From: Lucinisca nassula
Lineage: Eukaryota > Mollusca > Bivalvia > Lucinida > Lucinidae
Reading direction: 5' to 3'
DNA length: 64,000 bases
Assembly (NCBI GenBank): GCA_963580285.1
Contig: OY757015.1
Span: forward strand, 133,432,029-133,496,028
The translations under genes were made by a program, and so were the position numbers. Each line of letters begins with the position of its first letter. Within the stretch, counting starts at the first letter, position 1. Shown piece after piece: positions 55,062 to 64,000 of this stretch. The notes under the pieces were generated by a model. That model was not told the origin of the DNA. It was given only the letters and a program-made list of their open reading frames with translations, and did not search any database.

Positions 55062-58000
55062 TTATAGCCCCGCTTTGAAAAAGTGGGGCTATATTGGATT
55101 TGCCATGTCCTTCTGTCATTCCGTGATTCCGTTAATTTGTGTTGGCTCCATAACTTTGTATCTGCTTAACATATTTTCATGAAACTTCACACAGATGTTA
55201 AACACCATAAGACAATGTGCAGAGCGAAGGAATTATAACTGTGGATTGCCTACTTTTGGAGTTATTGCCCTTTGAACATTTTCCGTAATTCCGTAATTCC
55301 ATAATTCCGTGATTCCGTTAATTTGTGTTGGCTCCATAACTTTGTATCTGCTTAACATATTTTCATGAAACTTCACACAAATGTTAAACACCATAAGACA
55401 ATGTGCAGAGCGAAGGAATTATAACTGTGGATTGCCTACTTTTGGAGTTATTGCCCTTTGAACATTGAAAAATGGCAATTTTAATTGTGTCCGCTTCATA
55501 ACTCGAAAACCGTTTGAGATATTTTTAGGAAACTTCACACAAATGTTTAGCACTATGAGACAATGTGCAGAGCGCAAGAACCATAACTCTGGTTTTCGTA
55601 TTTTCTGTGTGTCTGTCTGTGTGTCTGTCTGTGTCTGTTAACAATTTTCGTGTCCGCTCCATAACTTTAAAGTAGAAGTAAAACAAAGATCAGGAATTGA
55701 TACAATTAACTTACTCCACCCATAAAAGACACCAAAGGGAAAGAAATACAAACATTAAGCGACCAGACCATAATGGAAACCTAAACAAAGGAAGGCCATA
55801 AGGACAGTTACTTTCCCACAAAATGGCCATATGGCCATCCGAAACCAAAAGACCCAAGTGATACACACAGTAAGTAACAAACAACAACATAAATAAATCG
55901 CCACAGAAGAGCCGCCTTGGAACGGTCAGTGGAAGATTTCCACTGGGGGGCTTAAATCGATTTTACGTGGCCACAATCCTCGCCCTTACTTCCGTCGTGA
56001 TTTAGACAAATAATTTGTTCAGTCCACATGAAGGCCTCCTAACTCATCAGTGCAACATCTCCGTGAACACAAAAATCAAAGAACCACAGAGGTGAGACAA
56101 CGGTGAGGACTCGACAGCAAGAAACCACTGAAATGCTGGAGCAAAAGAAAACCAACAGTTAGACTCCGATGAGCCCGACCAGAGACAGAGCATCAGGCAC
56201 CAACCGACTTTATCTCTCTAATTTTCAATAAGCCTTTACGTTGGAGCCGTCATAGAATCTGAGGCCTGACCCACCGGCGTGCAATTAAAGAGGGAAGCAA
56301 AGTTGCCAACCGTGATTGGGTTAACTACCATGCATGCAGTCTGTCGTATAATATCCATGTTGTACCCAATCTTTTTATATCGCAGAACGATTTTACGAAA
56401 TTGGGTGCTGAAGTCATTGCGGTTATATATTTTTCTGAATTTATATACTAAGTCACCATAAAAGTCGGGTTCCGATAGACCTTGTTGCAGAAGAGATTTA
56501 AGTCCAATATTGAATTTTGAAATTAAATCAGAATGGCGTCTATAAAATTTTGAAAAGGCTTTGCGTAGTTTATGGTACCGATAACCCTGATTAAGGAGTT
56601 TAGCCGTTAATAATTTATTACGAGTGTTGAAGTCAGTTACATGACTACACACTCTAGCAAATTGAATTAATTGCGAAATATAAACGCCATAGGATGGCGC
56701 CCGAGGAACATCACCATCCAAAAAAGGAAAATTTACAATCTCAAAATCAAAGTCATCGCGTTTATCATAAATTTTGCACGAAACAAATCCATCTACAATA
56801 GATAGATGAAAATCCAAAAACGGGGCCTCGGTATCAGAAGAATTTGCTTTATTTAACTGAAGTTCTAGGGGGTAAATCTGACTGATCAAACCATCAAAAT
56901 AGGTATTATCAATATTTAATAAATCATCTAAATATCTAGAAGTAGAGCTAAAAGCTTCAATAATTTCAGATTGGTTATCAATGGAAAGCGACAAAATGAA
57001 GTCTCTTTCATAACAATACAAGAACAGATCAGCCACAAGAGGTGCGCAATTAGTACCCATCGGAATACCCACAATTTGTCTAAATAACTTAGTACCGAAT
57101 CTAATATAAATATTGTCAAGTAGAAAGGTGAGGGCATCACACACTTTCTGACATGACCAAAGTGTATAATTCTTATGCTCTTTAGAAGTGAAAAATGCAT
57201 TTCTGACATTACAAGCAAGATAGAGAGAATCTTCTCTGTGAAAAGCCCATTCAATTAAATCATTAAGCTTTTCTTTTATAAGATTATGAGGAAGTGTAGT
57301 GTAAAGAGTGGAAAAATCGTAGGTAGACAGACTAGAAGCCCGAAAATGTCTAGATTTCAATTTATTTAAAACCTCATTCGAATTTTTAATAGACCAAAAC
57401 AGATTTCTTCCTGATCTTTCAAAGACTTTATCACAATATTTAATTACATGCGTTTTAATAGCAGTAAGACAGGAAGTTAATAATTTAGAAAGTTCAGTGG
57501 TAGTGCAAGAGCTAGAATTTGCAATAAACCGTGCTTTGTAAGGTTTTTTATGAAGTTTTGGTAACCAGTATAGCGTAGGAAGCTTTTCTTGGCCTTCGTT
57601 AACACACACAGCAAACTTGGTGGCTGAAAGACAAACATGTTTATCTACTATAGATCTCTCTTCAGCTAAAGGCTGAAGTTCATAGGCCTTAGTACCACCA
57701 AGCTCCTGCTTAAGCGTGTTAACATAGTGGAGCCGTCACACAACGACGACGTTGTTAGCGGCCTTGTCTGCAGGGGCCAAAACAAACTTCTTATGAAATT
57801 CTTGAATACCTTGTTTAAGATGACGTAAAGACGTCTTGGGCTTAGGAGGTAATAAGTTAGTATTTTGAGAATAGAAAGAAATGCGTTTATTCACTAAAAC
57901 CCATTCACATATTTTCATGAAACTTCACACAAACATTAAACACCATGAGATGGTATGCAGAGTGCAGGAACCATAACTCTGGATTGCCTAATTTTTGAGT

Positions 58001-58716
58001 TATTTCCCTTTGAATATTGAAAAATATCAGTTTTAGCCGTCTTTGCTCGATAACTCAAAAACCGTTTGAGATAATTTTATGAAACTTCACACAAATGTAA
58101 AGCACCATATTACGTGTGCAGAGCGCAGGAACCCAAACTCTGGATTGTCTACTTTTTCAGTTATAGGCTTTTGAATATTAAAAAATGGCAATTTTAACTA
58201 TGTCCGCTCCATAACCGTTTCTGATATTTTCATGAAACTTCAAATAAATGAAAAGCACCTTGAGATGATGTGCAGAGTGCAGGAACCATAACTCTGGTTT
58301 GCCTACTTTAGGAGTTATTGCCCTTTGAACATTTAAAAAGGCAATTTTGACTGTGTCGGCTCCATAACTCACAAACCATTTGAGATATTTTCATGACACT
58401 TCACACAAGTGTAAAGCACCATGAGACAATGTGCAGAGCGCAGGAACCCTGACTCTGATTTGCCTACTTTAGGAGTTATTACCCTTTGAACATTGAAAAA
58501 TGGAAGATGAAATTTAGTATAAACATGGACATTCTGGTAATGTATCATGCTCATTGAAATGAGGGACAAGGGCTCACAACTCTTAGAGTTTTTCCAGATA
58601 ATGTAAAATTTTCAACAGTTATTTCTTGTTCATAACTGTTTTCTCTGCAGCTTAAATAACTTTCTTCTCTGACAGCGCTGAAGCGGGGCTATAGTCAGAT
58701 CCTCTGACAGCTCTAG
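55062..58716 (+). mobile_element. Helitron-like element (TTATAGCCCCGC family) carrying a reverse-transcriptase insertion
   Basis: Starts TTATAGCCCCGCTTTGAAAA with hairpin to TGGGGCTATA, then AATTCCGT repeats. Tandem units of about 150 bp contain CATATTTTCATGAAACTTCA and TGCCCTTTGAACATT. The 3' end has hairpin GTCAGA-TCC-TCTGAC (58694-58708) eight bases from the end at CTAG (58713-58716). Insertion was A|TT in the palindromic MITE. The insert 55668-57902 splits one unit. Confidence 0.85.
55668..57902 (-). pseudogene. Penelope-like or related reverse transcriptase element
   Basis: Minus-strand frame 57918 to 56236 with one TGA near 57735. The N-terminal part has VLAPADKAANNVVVV, then LPTLYWLPKLHKKPYKARFI (RT block 1/2 area), STYDFSTLYTTLPHNLI (block 3 with Asp), GIPMGTNCAPLVADLFLYCY (block 4) and SRYLDDLLNI (block 5, YLDD). 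The C-terminal 200 residues are Lys/Arg/Phe-rich. No GIY-YIG endonuclease is visible. The family assignment to Penelope-like elements rests on the block style and is less certain than the RT call. Only one visible stop suggests fairly recent activity. Confidence 0.75.
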
Positions 58717-58986
58717 TTAAACTTGTTGAGGAAGAGGGATGATAAAATGCTCGGCACAGCCTCGCATTTTATCCCTTTTCCTCAACTCGTTTAATAAATT
58801 CGATAATACATGAGCACTCATGTAAGATCCTCTATATAATGAAGTACTGTTTTGATTTAACGATACCGCTATTCCTTCTGATCAGAATTCCTACCATAAT
58901 GTGGATAATACTCTCATCTGTTATCAACTGATGGTGCTAGTTGTATACTCATTAGAAAAGGTCCATTGTCTGAATTGCTTCATTCA

Positions 58987-59322
58987 GTATTCCGGCCCCA
59001 ATAGCTCAGTTGGTATAGTGTCCGCTCCAGGGAACGGGAGGTCACGGGTTCGATCCCGGGCCGCGACATACCAAAGTCGTTAAGAATGGTACTAGCTGCT
59101 CCTCGCTTGGCACTCAGATTTACGGGGTAGAGCTAGGACTGGTCGACCCAGTGTCAGGATAATGTGACTGGGTGTGGTATCATGTAATGTGTCTGGGACA
59201 TGATACTTCAGTGAGGCAGCACTATAAAAGTGAGCATTGAGCTCCCTGTCGCAACCAGACACCATCGCGATTTGACTGAAAAATTTTTGAAAGCGACGTT
59301 AAACCTGAATTCACACACACAC
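58987..59322 (+). mobile_element. tRNA-derived SINE (MetaSINE-like), copy 2
   Basis: A box region TAGCTCAGTTGGTATAG, B box GGTTCGATCCC, central GACTGGGTGTGGTATCATGT, tail GCGACGTTAAACCTGAATTC. Near-duplication GCTTCATTCA (58977-58986) / GCTTCACTCA (59323-59332). Confidence 0.85.
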
Positions 59323-59464
59323 GCTTCACTCAATAAGAATATAAATCTCCCTATATTATCTTAACTCTTAAGATGCTGGAGGAAAAACTGCATCTGAAAA
59401 TGTTGTCTATTTATTGCGTGTGATGAATCTTCTTTCAAACTATTAAAAAAAATATTTTCGCATA

Positions 59465-59530
59465 CAGGCAAATAATGTGGACCTAGATCAGACTGCTTGA
59501 GGAGCAGTCTGATCTGGATGCACACTGTGA
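59465..59530. repeat. Palindromic-core repeat
   Basis: GGCAAATAATGTGGACCTAG with inner arms CAGACTGCTTGAG / GAGCAGTCTG. Confidence 0.6.
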
Positions 59531-59584
59531 CTTTTAAAGTAACAGGCAGATGACAAAGCAGACGACAGTTGTCCTGATTGACCT

Positions 59585-59710
59585 ATTATGGGTTAAATGT
59601 GATATTCTTCTTATTTCTGCTCAAAATATAGATTGTGGGTACTCCTTAGAATCGCCTACCCCTGTTTTCCCCAGTTTTACTATATAAAAGTGGGGTTCAT
59701 GGGGGTCAGA
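59585..59710. repeat. Two-hairpin MITE copy
   Basis: CTTCTTATTTCTGCTCAAAA, AGATTGTGGGTACTCCTTAG, then CCCAGTTTTACTATATAAAA / GTGGGGTTCATGGGG. Confidence 0.6.
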
Positions 59711-60159
59711 ATTATATAGGCGTGTTTTGTGATGCATGGTCCAACTAACCATGATAAGCGATCAGCCATAAGTGTTTGAGCAAACAAAATTTCATTGCAC
59801 CTCTATCTATTTGATGTTCTCGTATCTCCCTGACCCCGAGGTTATTAAAAATTGTTCATGCTCAACTCAGCTGAGCATGAAATTTGTCTCGCTTATAAAT
59901 TTTAAAATGCCGACAATGTTGGCATTTTAAAAGTTATAAGCAGGAGGAATAACATTCTGTGATCTTAGCAGAAAAAATGCCTCTTTCATTTGTCTTTTAA
60001 TATTTACAAGAATTATAGATTTGATATTCAATTGAGTCGAGCATGAACTATTTTTATAAACTTGGGGCCTGTGTTCAAGCCTGTGTACATGTTGACATAT
60101 TAATAAAAAAATCGGCAAAGCTGTTATAATGGAATGTTTCCATAATTGTGTCATTTCAG
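59711..60159. other. DCLK intron before the first kinase exon
   Basis: Holds an inverted pair around TTAAAATGCCGAC / TTGGCATTTTAA (59905-59935). No other feature. Confidence 0.35.
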
Positions 60160-60259
60160 AAGAAATAATAATTGGACCACCCACATTAGCCCAACAGTAC
60201 GATATAGGAAAGAAAATTGGAGAAGGAAATTTTGCAATAGTTAGAGAATGTATTGACAA
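60160..60259 (+). CDS. DCLK: DCLK exon e: start of kinase domain, glycine loop
   Basis: Acceptor TGTCATTTCAG ends at 60159, donor GTAAGT starts at 60260; 100 nt, phase 1 in, phase 2 out. It reads EIIIGPPTLAQQYDIGKKIG then EGNFAIVRECIDK. IGEGNFAIV is the kinase P-loop G-x-G-x-x-x-V; GNFA(V/I)VREC is a hallmark of DCLK kinases in the CaMK group. A minus-strand frame over it is a shadow. The preceding intron is 24.5 kb and holds most retroelements of the window. Confidence 0.95.
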
Positions 60260-60432
60260 GTAAGTTGTCCAGAAAATGCTTACAAAGATTACACAACACT
60301 AATTGCAAAATATACCATATTCACTATAATAATAACACATGCTCATAAATAAACATTGCAATGCTTTCTGAAGACACACATTTGACAAGAATTAACTCTT
60401 ATCTTGCTGTTCATGACAACCCCTATCTTTGG

Positions 60433-60476
60433 AAACAGTGTAGATCCAGATCAGGATCTACACTGTTTGACATGAA
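60433..60476. repeat. Minimal palindromic-core repeat
   Basis: AAACAGTGTAGATCCAGATC then AGGATCTACACTGTTTG: the shortest perfect form of the dispersed core, 174 bp after the exon. Confidence 0.75.
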
Positions 60477-60623
60477 GGTTGTGGATTTGTAAGAATAAAT
60501 TGCATGAAATAATCTGATTGGTTCACAGTCAGAAATGGGTGTGGCTAAAATGAATATTCAGCAAGAGAAGGGTTAAGATCACACATTGATTTTGCAGTTT
60601 GTATAAGCTTTAAAAGTCTTTAA

Positions 60624-60845
60624 CCCATTGTATGCAGGAACCCCTAAAGGGGTACCTTGGCAAACAGTGTAGGCCCAGATCAGACGCCGCAGAACGCAGT
60701 GTCTAATCAGGGCCTGCACTATTTTCTTACAGCATTTTCCATCAAAAATAGAATAAAAACAGAAAAATTAGGCCTGACAGCCCTTATATGACAAATGGAC
60801 TTGTCCAGCATATAGCAGTGGGAGAGTCCACTAGCATACAGTGGG
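60624..60845. mobile_element. piggyBac-like MITE, complete
   Basis: TTAA (60620-60623), then CCCATTGTATGCAGG ... CTAGCATACAGTGGG, then TTAA (60846-60849). TIRs of 13 bp with one mismatch. The centre holds GCAAACAGTGTAGGCCCAGA and a partial complement. Confidence 0.8.
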
Positions 60846-60849
60846 TTAA

Positions 60850-61265
60850 AGAGCACACTTATCTATCGTTTAAGCTGAAAAAGTGTTTAAGGCTCACACT
60901 AACATACATTTAAGCTGAAAAGTATTTAAAGATCACACTAATATATCGTATAAGCTGAAAGTGTTTAAAGATCACACCTATGTATCTGAAAAAGTATTTA
61001 ACAAGCAAATTAGTATATTGTTTAAGCTGAAAATGTGTTCAATGATCACACTAGTATATCATTTAAGCTGAAAAAGTTTTTACCAATCACACTAATATAT
61101 CATTTAAGCTGAAAATGTGTTCAAAGATCACACTAGTATATCATTTAAGCTGAAATTGTGTTTAAAGATCACACTAGTATATCATTTAAGCTGAAAAAGT
61201 GTTTAACCACCACACTAGTATATCATTTAAGCTGAAAATGTGTTTAAAGATCATGCTACTGTATC
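60850..61265. repeat. ~42-bp minisatellite, about ten units
   Basis: Units of 36-44 bp built on ATCATTTAAGCTGAAAAAGT and GATCACACTAGTAT. Later units are more alike than early ones, pointing to expansion from the right. Confidence 0.85.
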
Positions 61266-61404
61266 AACTACATGGTTTACTCATTCTAGACACAGGGGAA
61301 ACAGAGGGACACATCACTTCTTTTTGAATGCATTAGGAAAACATGTCCATGTGAAATAATGGTGTCTAACATGGTGTCAGAAATGACAAATTTTGGGTAA
61401 AAAT

Positions 61405-61570
61405 GACAGCATCTTTCTTATTTCTGCTTTCAACATAGATTGTGGGTGCTCGTTAGAACCGCCTCAATGAGTACCCACAATCTTATGTATTTGAGCTAAA
61501 ATAAGGAGGATAATGTATACCCTGTAAACCCCACTTTTCTCTATATAAAGTGGGGTTTAGAGGGGACTTG
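61405..61570. repeat. Two-hairpin MITE, good copy
   Basis: GATTGTGGGTGCTCGTTAGA / AATGAGTACCCACAATCT and CTGTAAACCCCACTTTTCTC / AAAGTGGGGTTTAGAGG. Confidence 0.7.
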
Positions 61571-61904
61571 TTATCGTGATGTTAAGAAATGTTTTACATT
61601 TATGATGTATGTTCCTTATGTCAACTATATGTCCATACATGTCAACTATATACATGTATAGAAATGTTTGATACAACAAAACATGTCCATAATCAGCATA
61701 ATAAGCTTATGGTTTTGCCTCACTGTGATTAACCGCCTTTTTGTACTGAATGAAATCTTGCACCTAAAATATAGCAGGAGTCCATTTCGAAATTTAGCGG
61801 GGTTCAGGTTGGGTTATTTTTTAAAAAAAAAATGTTGCCGATAATGGAGGCATAATCTCCGAAAGCAATTCTAATCTCATCACGCGTGTTTTCGTATATA
61901 AATT

Positions 61905-62095
61905 TGACCCCCTTAAACCCCACGTTTATGTTGTAAAACCTGGGTTCACATGGGTATACATCATTTTTCTTATTTCTGCTCAAAAACATAGATTGTGGGA
62001 ACTCGTTAGAACTGCCTCATCGAGGCGGTTCTAACGAGTATCCACAATCTGTTATGAGCAGAAATAAGAAAAATATCAAAATTTTTAATCTTAAA
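61905..62095. repeat. Two-hairpin MITE, palindrome with ~55-bp arms
   Basis: Centred near 62014 (GCCTCATCGAGGC): arms run TTTTTCTTATTTCTGCTC, ACATAGATTGTGGGAACTCG, GTTAGAACTGCC and their complements to 62076. Confidence 0.75.
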
Positions 62096-62128
62096 TTTTA
62101 ATTTTTCGGTGGTAAAATTTACAATGTA

Positions 62129-62348
62129 CACCACAACCTCATCATAACACTATAAATGAGGTCCAAAGCAGAAACCTTGTTATTTAAACAGCCGTGTTAT
62201 ACCCAAACAAAAATGTATAGATAATATAGAAAAATGACCACATATGGTCATTTTTCTATATAATCTATACATTTTTGGGATCCATCTTGAAACTGTGTAA
62301 TATGCAAAACCGTGTTATAACAAACCATGTTATAATGAGGTTGAGGTG
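62129..62348. mobile_element. TIR MITE with TA target
   Basis: CACCACAACCTCATCATAAC at left, GTTATAATGAGGTTGAGGTG at right, each next to TA. The inner hairpin GAAAAATGACCA / TGGTCATTTTTC is centred at 62248. Confidence 0.8.
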
Positions 62349-62440
62349 TATTTTTATAGGTGTGTTTTCGTAATGTTTGCAAGATATTGCAATGTTCTGT
62401 TTATTTAATTTGACTGTTTTTTTTTTTGTTTTTTTTTCAG

Positions 62441-62498
62441 ACAGGACAAGAAAAGATATGCACTGAAGATTATAGAAAAGGAGAAGTGCAGAGGAAAG
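62441..62498 (+). CDS. DCLK: DCLK exon f: kinase ATP-binding lysine
   Basis: A strong polypyrimidine tract and TTTTTTTCAG end at 62440; donor GTATTA at 62499. 58 nt, phase 2 in, phase 0 out. The new residues are QDKKRYALKIIEKEKCRGK. YALKII carries the VAIK-type lysine that positions ATP; (K/E)KCRGK is a DCLK-specific continuation. The C-helix, catalytic loop and activation segment are in exons to the right of the window; none is visible before 64000. Confidence 0.95.
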
Positions 62499-62811
62499 GT
62501 ATTAATAGCCAAGATTACAAGTTGAACCTTTGAATAACAAATTCTTCCTGTCATGTTACAATGCTAAGAACAAAACATGTTTTTATTTTTAGTTTATTTT
62601 CGATCTCTGAAATTCACAAAACACACTGAGCCCTTTTTAGACTCTTCTGGAAGTGCCCATGGTCTGCACTTATTGGCCCAAGTATGGTAAATATAGGTGC
62701 ATGAGCACTAAATTAGTTCAATTTTGTATATCCTTTTAACCCTTACATCCTTATAGACTTTTATACAGATACTCCTTTGCGCACAGTGTAGATCCAAATA
62801 AGAATCGACTT
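62499..62811. other. DCLK intron start after exon f
   Basis: No repeat or exon recognised in this 313-base stretch. Confidence 0.35.
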
Positions 62812-63108
62812 TGCCCATCGGGGCTTGAAGAAATAGATTGGGCTGCATGCATGGTGCTTCCACGCAGAGCTGAAACTGGCCATATGAGCACTGGTAAACC
62901 GCTTAGAAGGACTAAGCCTGCCCAGGCAAAGGGATGTGAGTCAGACCGGCCAATGCATATATGCCTTTTGGATTCATTAGGCAGCAGGGCTTGAGATGTC
63001 ATTTCATCTCAGTGTCGGGTAAAAGTCCCACAAAATTGGAAGCAACATCTCCAAAATGACCTTAATAGTGTTGATGGGGACTTTAAAACTCAAATCAAAC
63101 AAAACAAA
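62812..63108 (+). mobile_element. SINE family A
   Basis: TTTGCCCATCGGGGCTTGAA to TTTAAAACTCAAATCAAACA. Diverged copy; target duplication not clear. Confidence 0.75.
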
Positions 63109-63240
63109 AAGGATTTTGATTAAACCCCCTATTAACAGATGTGTCTTCATTCAAAGATTGAATAGTTCATTTCAGACACTCAGGGATGAAAGAGTTAAAG
63201 CCGCCTTTATTCAGTAAAGGTGGTTTACTTGGGTATATGT

Positions 63241-63484
63241 CTTAAGGGGAATGGGAACACCTGGCAGATTTTACCACCATTTTTCAAAGGGAGACAACTT
63301 TTGGGACTTCCTGTTCGCTTTTCTGTAAGCCCTGTCCTACTGAAAAAGGGGTCTGCTCTTAAAGGAAAGAATTTGCTCCTCAGGAGCAAATTCTTTCCTT
63401 TAAGAGTTGACCCCTATTGACATGGGAGACAAAAATATTTTTGCAGGAGTTGCCTCCCCTGAAGATGTTCCCATTCCCCTTAAG
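63241..63484. mobile_element. CTTAAGGGG MITE with nested palindrome
   Basis: Perfect 19-bp TIRs CTTAAGGGGAATGGGAACA / TGTTCCCATTCCCCTTAAG. TTAA lies at both outer edges (63242-63245, 63480-63483). A second palindrome at 63356-63406 has 25-bp arms (AAAGGAAAGAATTTGCTCC). Superfamily uncertain; TTAA suggests a piggyBac-like target. Confidence 0.75.
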
Positions 63485-64000
63485 GGAATAGTTCAAAAGT
63501 AGATTTGTTTTTAAGTTTAACTGTCATTTTTGTAAGCATTAATTGTCATTCTAATGCACTTTCATATGTAACACAACAACTGATTGGATAACGTCAAAAA
63601 TTGCGACTGTATATTCTGCCAGAAACCCGACATCACCGCGTAATGTCACTTTTCATTGGTTGACATTTGGTTTAAAGCAGCTCACAGAGCCTGCCACTTT
63701 GAGCAAAAATAGTATGATTTTAAACAAAGCAACCGAATAAGTGTATTAAAATAGAGATAACTGTATTGAAAATTGTCATTTGGGTAGGTAAATTGTCTGT
63801 TTTATGGTCACAAATTCTGTTTCATGGCTCTGCCAACGTGTCACAGTAAAACAATTTTGCAATGGTAATACCGCCAATTCACTTCCCCAAATGACAATTT
63901 TCAATATAGTTGTCCCTTTAATCATACAAATCCATCTTTTGTGCACTGAATAGGTTGCAGTTGTCTTCTTTATAGTAAAATCTGTTTGGCACCACATTTT
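63485..64000. other. DCLK intron at window end
   Basis: An inverted pair AAAATTGTCATTTGGG (63769) / CCCAAATGACAATTTT (63886) delimits about 133 bp, perhaps another small MITE. No exon seen. Confidence 0.4.

Larger units (their letters stand above)
55010..58840. mobile_element. Palindromic MITE split by a Helitron-like element
   Basis: Left half ends GTATTATTGAATTTA (55061), right half resumes TTAAACTTGTTGAGGAAGAG (58717) and continues to the complementary CTCAACTCGTTTAATAAATT. The unsplit relative is 34826-35190. Confidence 0.8.

Noticed and set aside
58995..59070. tRNA gene from the A/B boxes in the sequence (also at 9832-10162, 30411, 50274, 52073)
   Set aside because: Each is continued by a SINE body and tail and bounded by target duplications; the cloverleafs are imperfect. 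They are tRNA-derived SINE heads.
59927..60259. 110-residue minus-strand frame
   Set aside because: Lies antisense to DCLK kinase exon e and has no domain of its own.

Overview
The window is eukaryotic, intron-rich and repeat-dense, most like a bivalve mollusc genome. This is inferred from repeat style (tRNA-derived SINEs ending GACGTTAAACC, Helitron-like elements packed with tandem repeats, DIRS-like and Penelope-like retroelement remains) and from a metazoan doublecortin-like kinase gene. The species cannot be fixed from the sequence. No bacterial-type operons, real tRNA genes, rRNA genes or CRISPR arrays were seen.

Host coding content is small. (1) At the left edge (2-922, +) lies the 3' part of an intronless reading frame coding for a zinc-knuckle / coiled-coil / double zinc-knuckle protein; its start is off the window. 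(2) Six + strand exons (17888-17984, 29668-29790, 32405-32484, 35650-35683, 60160-60259, 62441-62498) belong to one doublecortin-like kinase (DCLK) gene. They cover the end of the second DCX domain, a Ser/Pro/Arg-rich linker and the start of the kinase domain (glycine loop and ATP-binding lysine). Every junction has AG/GT signals and matching phase. The rest of the kinase lies to the right and the earlier DCX exons to the left. The linker exons form in-frame cassettes, so several splice forms would keep frame. Introns are 2.2-24.5 kb.

Nearly everything else is mobile DNA, much of it datable by nesting. 9.8-17.7 kb: SINEs, MITEs, a 359-bp tandem array, and a CR1/L2-like LINE remnant split by a 3.66-kb TIR element with an exact 8-bp target duplication. 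20-28.2 kb: Helitron-like elements, most of them inside a 6.8-kb TIR element with an exact 9-bp target duplication. 30.3-32.3 kb: a Tc1/mariner-type MITE interrupted by a tRNA-SINE and by a mariner transposase pseudogene that itself holds another SINE. 33-36.5 kb: more SINEs, Helitrons and MITEs. 38.5-46.1 kb: a decayed DIRS-like element (RT, tyrosine recombinase, SGNH hydrolase), a 642-bp repeat present again at 54.3 kb with one difference, and an L1/Tx1-like LINE on the minus strand with only two internal stops plus one SINE. 47-51 kb: GATATC-rich AT repeats. 55-58.8 kb: palindromic MITE > Helitron > Penelope-like reverse transcriptase, a three-level nest. 58.9-64 kb: SINEs, piggyBac-like and other MITEs and a ~42-bp minisatellite around the two kinase exons.

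The most interesting signals are a set of Helitron-like families with CTRR ends, compensatory-mutated 3' hairpins and two in-window empty sites (several loaded with nuclear-receptor half-sites); a palindromic core shared by many unrelated-looking repeats; the two TIR elements; and the zinc-knuckle protein architecture.
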